Shown here: positions 1-6,292 of the stretch, piece after piece
How positions within the stretch are numbered: position 1 is the first letter of the stretch
Layout: each line of letters opens with the position of its first letter
From: DATFKA01 sp042095835
GTDB lineage: Bacteria; Bacteroidota; Bacteroidia; Chitinophagales; Saprospiraceae
NCBI GenBank assembly: GCA_042095835.1
Contig: JBELML010000115.1
Location: 1 to 20,429, forward strand
Direction: 5' to 3'
DNA: 20,429 bases
Position numbers and translations under genes: made by a program
The notes under the pieces: model-generated
Database searches by the model: none
The model's input: only the letters and a program-made list of their open reading frames with translations
What the model was told of the DNA's origin: nothing

Positions 1-112
1 AGCCTTAAAAGATGTTTTTGATAGCCCAACAAGGAAACTTTAAACAGCTTCTATAAGTTGCTCACAGCATTCGCGCATTTTCTCATTCATACATTAACTT
101 ATTTATCCGCCC
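1..112. other. Leader region upstream of hmgA, nothing recognised
   Basis: This AT-rich stretch precedes the homogentisate dioxygenase start. I see no convincing promoter match, no Shine-Dalgarno and no coding signal. It may hold the end of an upstream gene that lies outside the window. Confidence 0.4.
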
Positions 113-1273
113 ATGCCTATCTACCACAAACTAGGAAATCTACCTTCCAAACGACATACTCAGTTCCGAAAAGCTGATGGTAATCTATATCACGAGCAGC
201 TATTCGGTACAATAGGATTCGATGGAATGTCTTCTCTACTTTATCATATCAACCCGCCAACGATGGTGAAAGAGGTACTGGGTAGTGTCGATAAGAGTCC
301 CCAAATAGCGGTTGAGAAAAATATCAAGTCTCGTAAATTGATTGGTTTTGATATTCCACCGCAGGCAGATTATTTATACAGTCGAACGACCTTGATGGTA
401 AACAGTGATATTCATATTGGTGTAGCTGCGCCTCAGGCATCTTTGATTTCCTATTTTTATAAAAATGCAGATGCAGATGAGCTGCTTTTTATCCACCAAG
501 GCTCTGGTATATTGCGTACACTGATGGGCAATATCTCCTTTCAATACGGTGATTATTTAGTGATTCCGCGAGGTGTGATTTACCAAATTGAGTTTGATAC
601 TTCGAATAACCGAATTTTGTACGCAGAATCTTTTCATCCTATTTATACGCCAAAGCGATATCGCAATTGGTTTGGGCAGTTGTTGGAGCATTCTCCTTTT
701 TGTGAGCGCGATTATATCCTGCCACAAGACCTGGAACCGATAGATGAAAAAGGGGAATTTCTCCTAAAAATAAAAAAGCAAGGCGTTTTACATGAAGTCG
801 TTTATGCTAGCCATCCATTTGATGTGGTAGGCTGGGATGGTTATAACTATCCCTACGGGTTTTCGATACACAACTTTGAGCCCATTACAGGACGAGTGCA
901 TCAGCCACCTCCAGTGCATCAAACCTTTGAGACCAGTGCCTTTGTAGTTTGTTCTTTTTGTCCTAGGTTGTATGATTATCATCCCAAGGCTATACCCGCT
1001 CCGTATAACCACTCCAATATTGACTCCGATGAGATGCTTTACTACGTAGATGGAGATTTTATGAGTCGTACGAATATTGGGCCTGGGCATATCTCCTTGC
1101 ATCCTGGTGGTATTCCACACGGGCCACATCCTGGTACCTACGAGGCAAGTATTGGCAAAAAAGAAACCGCCGAGCTGGCCGTAATGATCGATACTTTCAA
1201 GCCGCTACAATTGACAGAAGCGGCCATGAAGATTGATGATGGGCAGTATTACCAATCCTGGTTCAAGCATTAG
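113..1273 (+). CDS. hmgA: Homogentisate 1,2-dioxygenase
   Basis: This cytoplasmic non-haem iron dioxygenase opens the ring of homogentisate to maleylacetoacetate, the central step of tyrosine and phenylalanine catabolism. The 386-residue protein is shorter than the roughly 440-residue eukaryotic and proteobacterial enzymes but spans the whole fold. It begins with the family-like MPIYHKLGNLPSKRH. The iron-binding part is near the C-terminus: His300 in APYNH, an acidic ligand at Glu307 (or Asp306) in SDEMLYY, and His336 in GGIPHGPHPG. The 36-residue spacing between the two histidines equals that of human HGD His335 and His371. The acid ligand sits one residue out of register, so its identity is inference. 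The ATG has no Shine-Dalgarno, as is usual in this phylum. No other tyrosine-catabolism gene adjoins it here. The next genes run convergently. Confidence 0.93.
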   Translation: MPIYHKLGNLPSKRHTQFRKADGNLYHEQLFGTIGFDGMSSLLYHINPPTMVKEVLGSVDKSPQIAVEKNIKSRKLIGFDIPPQADYLYSRTTLMVNSDIHIGVAAPQASLISYFYKNADADELLFIHQGSGILRTLMGNISFQYGDYLVIPRGVIYQIEFDTSNNRILYAESFHPIYTPKRYRNWFGQLLEHSPFCERDYILPQDLEPIDEKGEFLLKIKKQGVLHEVVYASHPFDVVGWDGYNYPYGFSIHNFEPITGRVHQPPPVHQTFETSAFVVCSFCPRLYDYHPKAIPAPYNHSNIDSDEMLYYVDGDFMSRTNIGPGHISLHPGGIPHGPHPGTYEASIGKKETAELAVMIDTFKPLQLTEAAMKIDDGQYYQSWFKH

Positions 1274-1283
1274 GGTAGCGGTT

Positions 1284-1706
1284 CTACTTGATCTTGAACC
1301 GAGCTTGATGATTACCTTTGAATAGAGTTAATTCTTGGATAGTCAGTTCGTATCGATCAACTTCGCTCAGAAAGCTCTTTAGATGCATGGCATAATCTGA
1401 ATCGCAACAAGCCTCAGTGCATAATGTACTGATGAATTGGATGTTACCAATACGCTGGTCAAGTACCAGGTCTCCTCCACAATCATTGACATCCAATTGA
1501 AGTGAATAGGCAGAATCTGAGGAGAACGTAAGGAGGAGATCGTGTGGTGCATTGTCTATGTTTTGACCTTCTTGGATGCTTACAGAAAGCCACTCTTGTC
1601 CTATTAGATCAGGAAAAAGAACACAGCAATCGTCTTTGTTCTTACAGCTCCATAAGCTAAGGACCAGGAAAAGAGTAAGCGGGTAGACTTTTGTTAGATC
1701 GTTCAT
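1284..1706 (-). CDS. Small lipoprotein, META/HslJ-like, third gene of operon
   Basis: The 140-residue product starts with a lipoprotein signal peptide ending LSLWSC, so lipidation is predicted at Cys21 (the -2 Trp is atypical). The mature part keeps a run DDCC just after the signal, then EW near residue 39, DVNDCGG, and CTEACCDS. This is the layout of META/HslJ-like domains: a strand pair, a CN.GG-type turn, then T..C before a helix and a closing strand. It is a clear paralog of the next gene upstream (1712-2143), sharing the Cys pattern, APHDL, the DVN.C motif and ARF.(I/L)K at the end. It starts 5 bp after that gene stops, so the two are surely co-transcribed. Function is unknown; an envelope location is likely. 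Confidence 0.75.
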   Translation of the reverse strand: MNDLTKVYPLTLFLVLSLWSCKNKDDCCVLFPDLIGQEWLSVSIQEGQNIDNAPHDLLLTFSSDSAYSLQLDVNDCGGDLVLDQRIGNIQFISTLCTEACCDSDYAMHLKSFLSEVDRYELTIQELTLFKGNHQARFKIK

Positions 1707-1711
1707 TGGTA

Positions 1712-2143
1712 TTATTTTAATTCGAATCGAGCTTCGTCTAATGCGCTGTATAAAATGAGGTTTTTAGAGAGGATTTCAAAACGATCGACTTCCATTAAAA
1801 ACTGGAATAAGGCCACAGAATATTCCGAATCACAGCAGGCAAAAGTGCAGGAGGTATTCAAGATTTCGATGGTGCCTGAGTTTAGATCGAGTTGCATCTG
1901 GCCACTACATCGATTGACATCCAATAATAAGGTATAAGTAGAATCTGTATCGAATGCTAAGCATAGATCGTGGGGCGCTACCCAAGTCTCGCGGTCACGT
2001 TTAATGCTAATAGAAGACCACTCTTCGTCTGCAATTGTAGGGGAAAGGAAGCAGCAATCGTCTTCCTGCGCACAGCCTAAAATCAATAAGCTGAGTAATA
2101 CTAGAGGCCATGCTCTTAATGTATAAAGCATAGGATTAGTCAA
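1712..2143 (-). CDS. Small lipoprotein, META/HslJ-like, second gene of operon
   Basis: This 143-residue lipoprotein has a good lipobox, LLILGC, with lipidation expected at Cys24. After the signal come EDDCC, EEWSSISI, APHDL, DVNRCSG, CTFACCDS and ARFELK, all matching the 140-residue paralog downstream. The similarity to META/HslJ domains is by pattern only and is inference. Its start codon overlaps the end of the upstream gene by 8 bp, which argues for translational coupling. Four to six conserved cysteines in an exported protein suggest disulfides. Role unknown. Confidence 0.75.
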   Translation of the reverse strand: MTNPMLYTLRAWPLVLLSLLILGCAQEDDCCFLSPTIADEEWSSISIKRDRETWVAPHDLCLAFDTDSTYTLLLDVNRCSGQMQLDLNSGTIEILNTSCTFACCDSEYSVALFQFLMEVDRFEILSKNLILYSALDEARFELK

Positions 2144-2672
2144 TTTTTGTTAGCGATAGGTGTTTCTCATAGATCCAGTAATTGTATAGTGTGCCTGAGG
2201 GGCTTTCCAGGGTATCTGCACTTTCTTGTCGTAGATAGAGTTCTAATTGATCTTGAGAAGAAATGATGTCATAGACGCCAAGAATGGGATCACCTGCACA
2301 GTCGATGTTGGGATCACAATTGCACCAGCAGCTACATGCTGTAGCACGGAATTCCAGTGCCTCATTGAGGTCGAGAAAGTCTCCCTCGCAATCTAAGAGC
2401 ACTTCAGGTAAAGGCAGGCGAGCACTTCTTTTCTCAAAATGCCCATTTTGGATAGTGACTTGGAAGTTTACTGTATCTCTAAAATACCGCAGGGTATCTC
2501 TGATATTGAAAGTAGGAAAATGCTGTTCGGTGGCTAGGCTTAGTATCGTATGTGCTTCGTACAAACCGTCATAGGGTCCGGGGAAATCTGTCTTTTCAGC
2601 ATCACAGCCCAACAGGTTGTAACTGATGATCAAAAGGAGAAGCAAGCTTTTGGGATAGCATTTGATAGGCAT
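2136..2672 (-). CDS. Cysteine-rich lipoprotein, first gene of operon
   Basis: The 178-residue product has a Leu-rich signal with lipobox NLLGC and predicted lipidation at Cys23. The mature part is not recognised. It contains a dense cysteine cluster, CSCWCNCDPNIDC (about residues 113-125), followed by GDPILGVYDI, and ends in mostly beta-type sequence. It is not obviously homologous to the two META-like lipoproteins downstream but overlaps the first of them by 8 bp, making a three-gene lipoprotein operon. No TAnnTTTG box is visible in the 50 bp upstream. Transcription may start within that space or come from tRNA read-through past the terminator at 2726-2755. Cysteines this close together in an exported protein suggest disulfides or metal binding. 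Confidence 0.72.
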   Translation of the reverse strand: MPIKCYPKSLLLLLIISYNLLGCDAEKTDFPGPYDGLYEAHTILSLATEQHFPTFNIRDTLRYFRDTVNFQVTIQNGHFEKRSARLPLPEVLLDCEGDFLDLNEALEFRATACSCWCNCDPNIDCAGDPILGVYDIISSQDQLELYLRQESADTLESPSGTLYNYWIYEKHLSLTKID

Positions 2673-2725
2673 GCTTTTTCTTTTGGTAGACGGTAGGTGT
2701 TGTGGATTAGTTGGTGAAAAACAAA

Positions 2726-2755
2726 AAAACCTGTAAGAAATTTCTTACAGGTTTT
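2726..2755 (-). terminator. Rho-independent terminator of tRNA-fMet
   Basis: A perfect palindrome with stem AAAACCTGTAAGAAA pairing with its own complement is followed, on the minus strand, by TTTGTTTTT. It begins 7 nt after the tRNA 3' end, so it ends that transcript. On the plus strand it also has a short T-run, but no plus-strand gene ends here. Confidence 0.85.
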
Positions 2756-2761
2756 ACTTTG

Positions 2762-3124
2762 TAGCGGCGGCAGGACTTGAACCTACGACCTTCGGGTTAT
2801 GCGTACCACTATAGCTTTCGCTACTCCTGACAAAATTGTCAGCATTTGATGGTCTGGACTTTCCCTTCATCCTTTCTAATTAATTTAGAGGAGGATGTCT
2901 GCCATCAAGTCTCTACACCTTTTCTGAAATGGATTCAGAACTTGGCTCGGGATTACCACACTACAGGCTTCCCCGAATTTGACAGATATTCATTCTGGTA
3001 TTTCTACCAAAACAGCCCTTGCAAGTAACTAGCTTTAAAAGAGATTATTCTAGAAGTGGTCTAAATTAATCGACTAGAAATTGCTTACTTGAGCCCGACG
3101 AGCTACCAACTGCTCCACACCGCG
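2762..3124 (-). tRNA. tRNA-fMet (CAU), split by a group I intron
   Basis: The exons are 3124-3092 (nt 1-33) and 2801-2762 (nt 34-73). Joined they give a complete 73-nt tRNA: acceptor CGCGGTG with CGCCGCT, D arm GAGC/GCTC, anticodon arm TCGGG-CTCATAA-CCCGA, and T arm with GGTTCAAGTCC. Initiator hallmarks are visible: position 1 (C) does not pair with 72 (T), and three G-C pairs (GGG/CCC) support the anticodon loop. CCA is not encoded. The interruption lies between U33 and C34, directly before the anticodon CAU, so the tRNA works only after splicing. No second initiator tRNA is visible in the window. The mature structure is intact, which argues against a pseudogene. Confidence 0.93.
2802..3091 (-). 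ncRNA. Group I self-splicing intron (IC3-like) in tRNA-fMet
   Basis: This 290-nt intron has the group I core in order on the minus strand. P is at 2980-2966 (AAATTCGGGGAAGCC) and Q at 2954-2941 (AATCCCGAGCCAAG). R is at 2918-2898 (GTGTAGAGACTTGATGGC) and S at 2867-2851 (AAGGGAAAGTCCAGACC). P3 pairs TCTGTC with GGCAGA; P7 pairs GACT with AGTC; P8 pairs CATCCT with AGGATG. P2 at 3009-2996 and a 3'-terminal hairpin at 2823-2812 both carry GAAA tetraloops. The 5' exon ends in U and the intron ends in G, as the mechanism requires. The probable guide AGGGCTG (3019-3013) pairs GGCU of the exon with the conserved U-G wobble. About 70 nt form an extended P1 with CAAGTAA/TTACTTG. It has no homing-endonuclease ORF. 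The core most resembles the tRNA introns of cyanobacteria. Confidence 0.92.
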
Positions 3125-3135
3125 ATATTAGTATA

Positions 3136-3157
3136 GATTCAAAGCTTTCTTTGAATC
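3136..3157. repeat. Perfect 9-bp inverted repeat in the tRNA leader
   Basis: GATTCAAAG and CTTTGAATC flank a CTTT loop between the promoter -7 box (3164-3171) and the tRNA 5' end (3124). The transcript would begin at about its outer edge. It could be a 5' leader hairpin that isolates the precursor or guides RNase P, or an operator. Confidence 0.6.
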
Positions 3158-3163
3158 GGATTG

Positions 3164-3194
3164 CAAATATAAGACCATTAAATTTTAAGCACAA
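3164..3194 (-). promoter_or_regulatory. Promoter of tRNA-fMet
   Basis: On the minus strand TATATTTG (3171-3164) matches the Bacteroidota -7 consensus TAnnTTTG. A TTG at 3194-3192 lies 20 nt upstream, the expected -33 spacing. It stands 40 nt before the tRNA 5' end. Confidence 0.7.
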
Positions 3195-3330
3195 GTTTTT
3201 TCAAAATAATTATTAATTTAATGTTAATGAGTCCCAAGGCTTCAGCGTTGTTGGACGAATTAATCCCGGCTGAGTATAACGAGGGTAGGGATACACCAAA
3301 ACACATCTTTTCCCTAAAGCAAGGTGTTAA

Positions 3331-3362
3331 TTTGGAAAGGGATTTTGAAAAAATTACTTTTG
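3331..3362 (+). promoter_or_regulatory. Bacteroidota-type promoter upstream of thiolase
   Basis: TTTG at 3331-3334, 20 nt of spacer, then TACTTTTG at 3355-3362 fit the -33/-7 consensus closely. No closer promoter to the thiolase start (3662) is obvious, so this may drive that gene with a long leader. Confidence 0.6.
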
Positions 3363-3459
3363 TAGCGAAAATTCGCAAAAAATCAATCTAGTTAAATACC
3401 CTTAGGAATGGGGCATTAATAAAGTATACAAGATTTACGCAGGTATTTTGCTGTTCAGT

Positions 3460-3526
3460 GAGGCAAAAAATGCAGGCGATGCAGCGCATCTACGAGGCTT
3501 TTTAACGAAACTGGGCGGCAAAAGAA
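3460..3526. repeat. Dispersed intergenic repeat, shorter copy
   Basis: The block starting AGGCAAAAAATGCAGGCGAT and running through GCGCATC to TTAACG and GGCAAAAG matches 20228-20312 in order: AGGCAAAAAA, AGGC.ATGCAG.GCAT, TTAACG, then (G)GCAAAAG/GTGCAAG. It contains the dyad GATGCAGCGCATC. This copy lacks the long inverted ends of the other copy. Confidence 0.6.
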
Positions 3527-3661
3527 CAAGTAAAGATGTTTAATTTATTATTGACTCATTCCTTAGGTTTATTCATACCTAAACAAGCTAAGTAGGCGGT
3601 CATTATAAAACTTATAGTTAATTGTGAATAGCTACTTAACCAAAATAAACAACCACGAAAC

Positions 3662-4840
3662 ATGAAAGACGTATTTATTGTATCTGCTGTACGTACGCCA
3701 CTTGGTAGTTTTGGAGGCGTTTTGTCCTCTATTTCTGCAACCAGCCTCGGGAGCACTGCCATCAAAGGGGCATTAGAAAAAGCCAAGGTGGCGGCCTCCG
3801 AAGTAGACGAGGTGCTAATGGGCAATGTCGTATCCGCCAATCTTGGACAGGCTCCTGCGAGACAGGCCGCTCTGGGAGCTGGCATAGGTCACCATGTGCC
3901 TTGTACGACTATCAATAAAGTATGTTCTTCAGGGATGAAGGCTATCATGTTTGGGGCACAAAGCATAATGCTGGGTCATAATGATGTAGTCGTTGCAGGC
4001 GGTATGGAGTCCATGTCGAATATACCTTATTATGTGCCCAATCTGCGCTGGGGAAACAAATTCGGGAACACCAACTTGATTGACGGTCTTTCTAAAGATG
4101 GTTTGACAGATGTCTACGACCAGGTAGCTATGGGAGTTTGTGCAGATAAGACAGCCACTAAATACGGGGTAAGCCGTGCAGACCAAGATGCCTATGCTAT
4201 CCGATCTTATGAGCGGGCAGCTGCCACCACCACAGCGGGCATCTTTAAAGAGGAAATAGTAGCCGTATCTGTACCTCAGCGCAAAGGTGATCCACTATCA
4301 GTAGTTGAAGATGAAGAATTCAAACGGGTGAAATTTGAGAAAATTCCAGCCCTTAGACCAGCCTTTACAAAAGAGGGAACAGTCACCGCTGCGAATGCTT
4401 CTACTATTAATGATGGGGCCTCCGCTCTAATTCTAGTGTCTAAAGAAAAAGTAGAGGAACTAGGACTCCAACCTATCGCCAAAATTAGGGGCTTTGCCGA
4501 TGCTGCTCATGATCCTATGTTTTTTACCACTGCACCAACCAAAGCGGCTCCAAAAGCTTTAAAAAATGCAGGCTTAGAGTGGAGCGATATCGATTATGTC
4601 GAAGTGAATGAAGCCTTTGCTGTAGTGCCCATCGTTTTCGCACAGGAAATGGGCGTGGATATGGATAAAGTGAATATCTATGGTGGGGGCGTTTCATTGG
4701 GACATCCACTCGGAGCATCAGGTGCTAGAATTGTGACAACTCTACAAAATGTATTGACTCAAAACGACGCTGGCCTTGGTCTTGCTACTCTTTGTAATGG
4801 CGGCGGCGGCGCGTCTGCCATTGTATTAGAAAGGTTATAA
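3662..4840 (+). CDS. Acetyl-CoA C-acetyltransferase (thiolase)
   Basis: This biosynthetic-type thiolase interconverts two acetyl-CoA and acetoacetyl-CoA in the cytoplasm. The 392 residues are the normal family length. The nucleophile is Cys88 in NKVCSSGMKA. The other active-site residues are His348 in GGGVSLGHPLGASGAR and Cys378 in LCNGGGGASA, and the NEAFA loop lies at 316-320. The start VFIVSAVRTPLGSFGG is typical. The gene has a possible long leader from the promoter at 3331-3362. Its last 6 bp overlap the convergent nucleotidyltransferase-like gene. It could serve acetoacetate use from tyrosine breakdown (hmgA lies upstream), or chain elongation with the SDR-MaoC-MDR operon downstream. 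Neither link is proven. Confidence 0.92.
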   Translation: MKDVFIVSAVRTPLGSFGGVLSSISATSLGSTAIKGALEKAKVAASEVDEVLMGNVVSANLGQAPARQAALGAGIGHHVPCTTINKVCSSGMKAIMFGAQSIMLGHNDVVVAGGMESMSNIPYYVPNLRWGNKFGNTNLIDGLSKDGLTDVYDQVAMGVCADKTATKYGVSRADQDAYAIRSYERAAATTTAGIFKEEIVAVSVPQRKGDPLSVVEDEEFKRVKFEKIPALRPAFTKEGTVTAANASTINDGASALILVSKEKVEELGLQPIAKIRGFADAAHDPMFFTTAPTKAAPKALKNAGLEWSDIDYVEVNEAFAVVPIVFAQEMGVDMDKVNIYGGGVSLGHPLGASGARIVTTLQNVLTQNDAGLGLATLCNGGGGASAIVLERL

Positions 4841-5416
4841 GAAACGCAGCCACTCATGCTGTGTGTATTGAGTGATTAAAGCTGCCTTTAACCACTTTTT
4901 CTGGTTTGCAGAAAGCAAAGGTAAGGTATATTGAAAGTCAGATTGATCCTTTGGTTCTAACCATTTGGATTTATATAATAGAACCACCTCTGGGCTTAAA
5001 ATAGGAAGTCCAGAGCTGCTTGTAATGACTACAGACTCTGTTGCGTATTGAATGGAAAGATTCCTTCTGAATTTCCATATACCGCCATCAAATTCGTTCA
5101 ATAAAATTTCTAAACGGTTGCCATCCTCTTGAAAACCATGAATTTCATGAATGGGTAATTCCAGAAAGTGGTCAGCTGGCCAGTGATTGAAGGTTCCACT
5201 GGTGATAAACTGCAAATCCCAGTCTGTCAAATAGCTTTTAATGCGTAACTGATCCTTTCGAGGAATGGCAATTTCTATGTCCTGGTGTTCTCGAGTGACA
5301 GTATTCAAAAAGAGATCAATAGCCCAGCCTCCAGCAATAGCCCAAGGGTGGGAATAATCTTGCATGATCTTTTCTATAGAAAATGGAACTTGGAAACTTG
5401 GGTCAAAATCTCTCAT
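4835..5416 (-). CDS. Nucleotidyltransferase-like protein, aminoglycoside adenylyltransferase family
   Basis: The 193-residue protein has the nucleotidyltransferase N-terminus WAIAGGWAIDLFL (residues 25-37) followed by TREHQDIEIAIPR, in which Asp46 and Glu48 would bind the metal. This arrangement is found in proteins related to the 2''-aminoglycoside nucleotidyltransferases. The substrate cannot be told, and most such chromosomal members have no shown resistance role. The C-terminus is helical with LSPEVVLLYKSKW, also family-like. It is convergent with the thiolase and overlaps it by 6 bp. The ATG lies 31 bp from the scaffold gap; if the gap is false, its upstream neighbour is the gene at 5697-6272 on the same strand. 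Confidence 0.72.
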   Translation of the reverse strand: MRDFDPSFQVPFSIEKIMQDYSHPWAIAGGWAIDLFLNTVTREHQDIEIAIPRKDQLRIKSYLTDWDLQFITSGTFNHWPADHFLELPIHEIHGFQEDGNRLEILLNEFDGGIWKFRRNLSIQYATESVVITSSSGLPILSPEVVLLYKSKWLEPKDQSDFQYTLPLLSANQKKWLKAALITQYTQHEWLRFL

Positions 5417-5602
5417 ATAGTTAGTCGTTCTTGTTTTTTAGCTGTTANNNNNNNNNNNNNNNNNNNNNNNNNNNNNNNNNNNNNNNNNNNNNNNNNNNNN
5501 NNNNNNNNNNNNNNNNNNNNNNNNNNNNNNNNNNNNNNNNNNNNNNNGAAACTTGGGTCAAAATCTCTCATATAGTTAGTCGTTCTTGTTTTTTAGCTGT
5601 TA
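5393..5602. other. 100-N scaffold gap flanked by identical 55-bp ends
   Basis: N occupies 5448-5547. The 55 bases before it (5393-5447) recur exactly after it (5548-5602), both ending in TTTTTTAGCTGTTA. That is the signature of two contigs that overlap by a k-mer length and were joined by a default gap. The first copy includes the start of the nucleotidyltransferase-like gene. Confidence 0.85.
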
Positions 5603-5696
5603 CTAAAGCATTTATGCCAATCCTGACTATATCCAGTACCATCTAGCGACCAGGTATGACCTATTTGCTGTTGAGGAGGCTTTTAACGCCCTATTC

Positions 5697-6272
5697 TTAC
5701 ACCATATAATTGGAGTGATGATAGTATTTGGGACGTTGATCGATCCGTACATGCAACCACGCCACGCCTAAGCCATGGGTGCTCAGCCAGAGTGGGTTGT
5801 GGTTGATTTTCTGCTTAAAAGTATGACCGACCTTTTTCCAAAATTGATCGATCTGCTTCTTTTCTGCTGAACACAAAAAGCTGGCCAAATGGCTGTAATC
5901 TGTATCGCTATGCAAAGCTACCGGAACTACTAAATGGGCATCTCCTCTTAGATTTGGAAAGTCAACAATGAGCGACTTTTTATTAAAAAATCCTTGAAAT
6001 GGTTTTGGATTCGCTTTAATCCTAGGGAGCTGACTACTGTTGACTAAAACAAATTCGTAATCTAACGAAAGCTCTGCTCTTGTAAAGGGCGGATGCTCCC
6101 AAAAATAAGCAGCAAAATCAGCCTTGCTCAGCAGGTCCGAATACCATTCCCGAAAAGCAGGATCATCAATCCATAAATCGATAACTTCACTAAACTTGAG
6201 CAAGCCTCCTGCTGTACCAATTTGATAGTGAGTAGTCTGATCGGAGCTTTTAGTAGGGTAGGATATCCACAT
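5697..6272 (-). CDS. Conserved hypothetical protein (possibly DUF6940)
   Basis: The 191-residue soluble protein has no signal peptide or membrane segment. Its C-terminal half carries distinctive runs: FPNLRGDAHLVVPV, YSHLASFLCSA, then WLSTHGLGVAWLHVRIDQRP and KYYHH. I associate these with a conserved family of unknown function (DUF6940, from memory). The early part has FREWYSDLL and a WEHPPFT motif. The strong conservation-like His, Arg and Asp clustering at the C-terminus could be a binding or catalytic site, but this is inference. It lies 20 bp downstream of the secreted tandem-domain gene on the same strand, so the two may be co-transcribed. Confidence 0.65.
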   Translation of the reverse strand: MWISYPTKSSDQTTHYQIGTAGGLLKFSEVIDLWIDDPAFREWYSDLLSKADFAAYFWEHPPFTRAELSLDYEFVLVNSSQLPRIKANPKPFQGFFNKKSLIVDFPNLRGDAHLVVPVALHSDTDYSHLASFLCSAEKKQIDQFWKKVGHTFKQKINHNPLWLSTHGLGVAWLHVRIDQRPKYYHHSNYMV

Positions 6273-6292
6273 AGGTGAAATTTAAATAATTT

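Larger units (their letters stand above)
3195..3661. other. Long non-coding stretch between tRNA-fMet and thiolase
   Basis: No gene is supported here. It contains a strong plus-strand promoter (3331-3362), a GCGAAAATTCGC dyad just after it, a dispersed repeat copy (3460-3526) and a weak hairpin at 3563-3582 (TTAGGT/ACCTAA). The transcript from the promoter would form a leader of about 290 nt for the thiolase gene or a separate short RNA. Confidence 0.5.

Noticed and set aside
2846..3028. 60-codon plus-strand reading frame inside the intron
   Set aside because: It is antisense to the structured group I core (P, Q, R elements) and looks like no protein; chance frame.
2762..3124. tRNA pseudogene or broken tRNA explanation
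   Set aside because: Joined exons restore every stem with no mismatch except the C1/T72 expected of initiators, and the insert has a complete group I core and correct splice-site bases.
3178..3378. 66-codon minus-strand reading frame
   Set aside because: It covers the tRNA promoter and a second promoter, has low-complexity AT-rich codons at its end and no recognisable protein features.
4835..5416. Aminoglycoside resistance gene
   Set aside because: Only the general nucleotidyltransferase pattern is visible; no evidence fixes an antibiotic substrate.
5285..5646. Plus-strand reading frames running through the N gap
   Set aside because: They exist only because N codons lack stops, and they are antisense to the nucleotidyltransferase-like gene or lie in the duplicated contig end.
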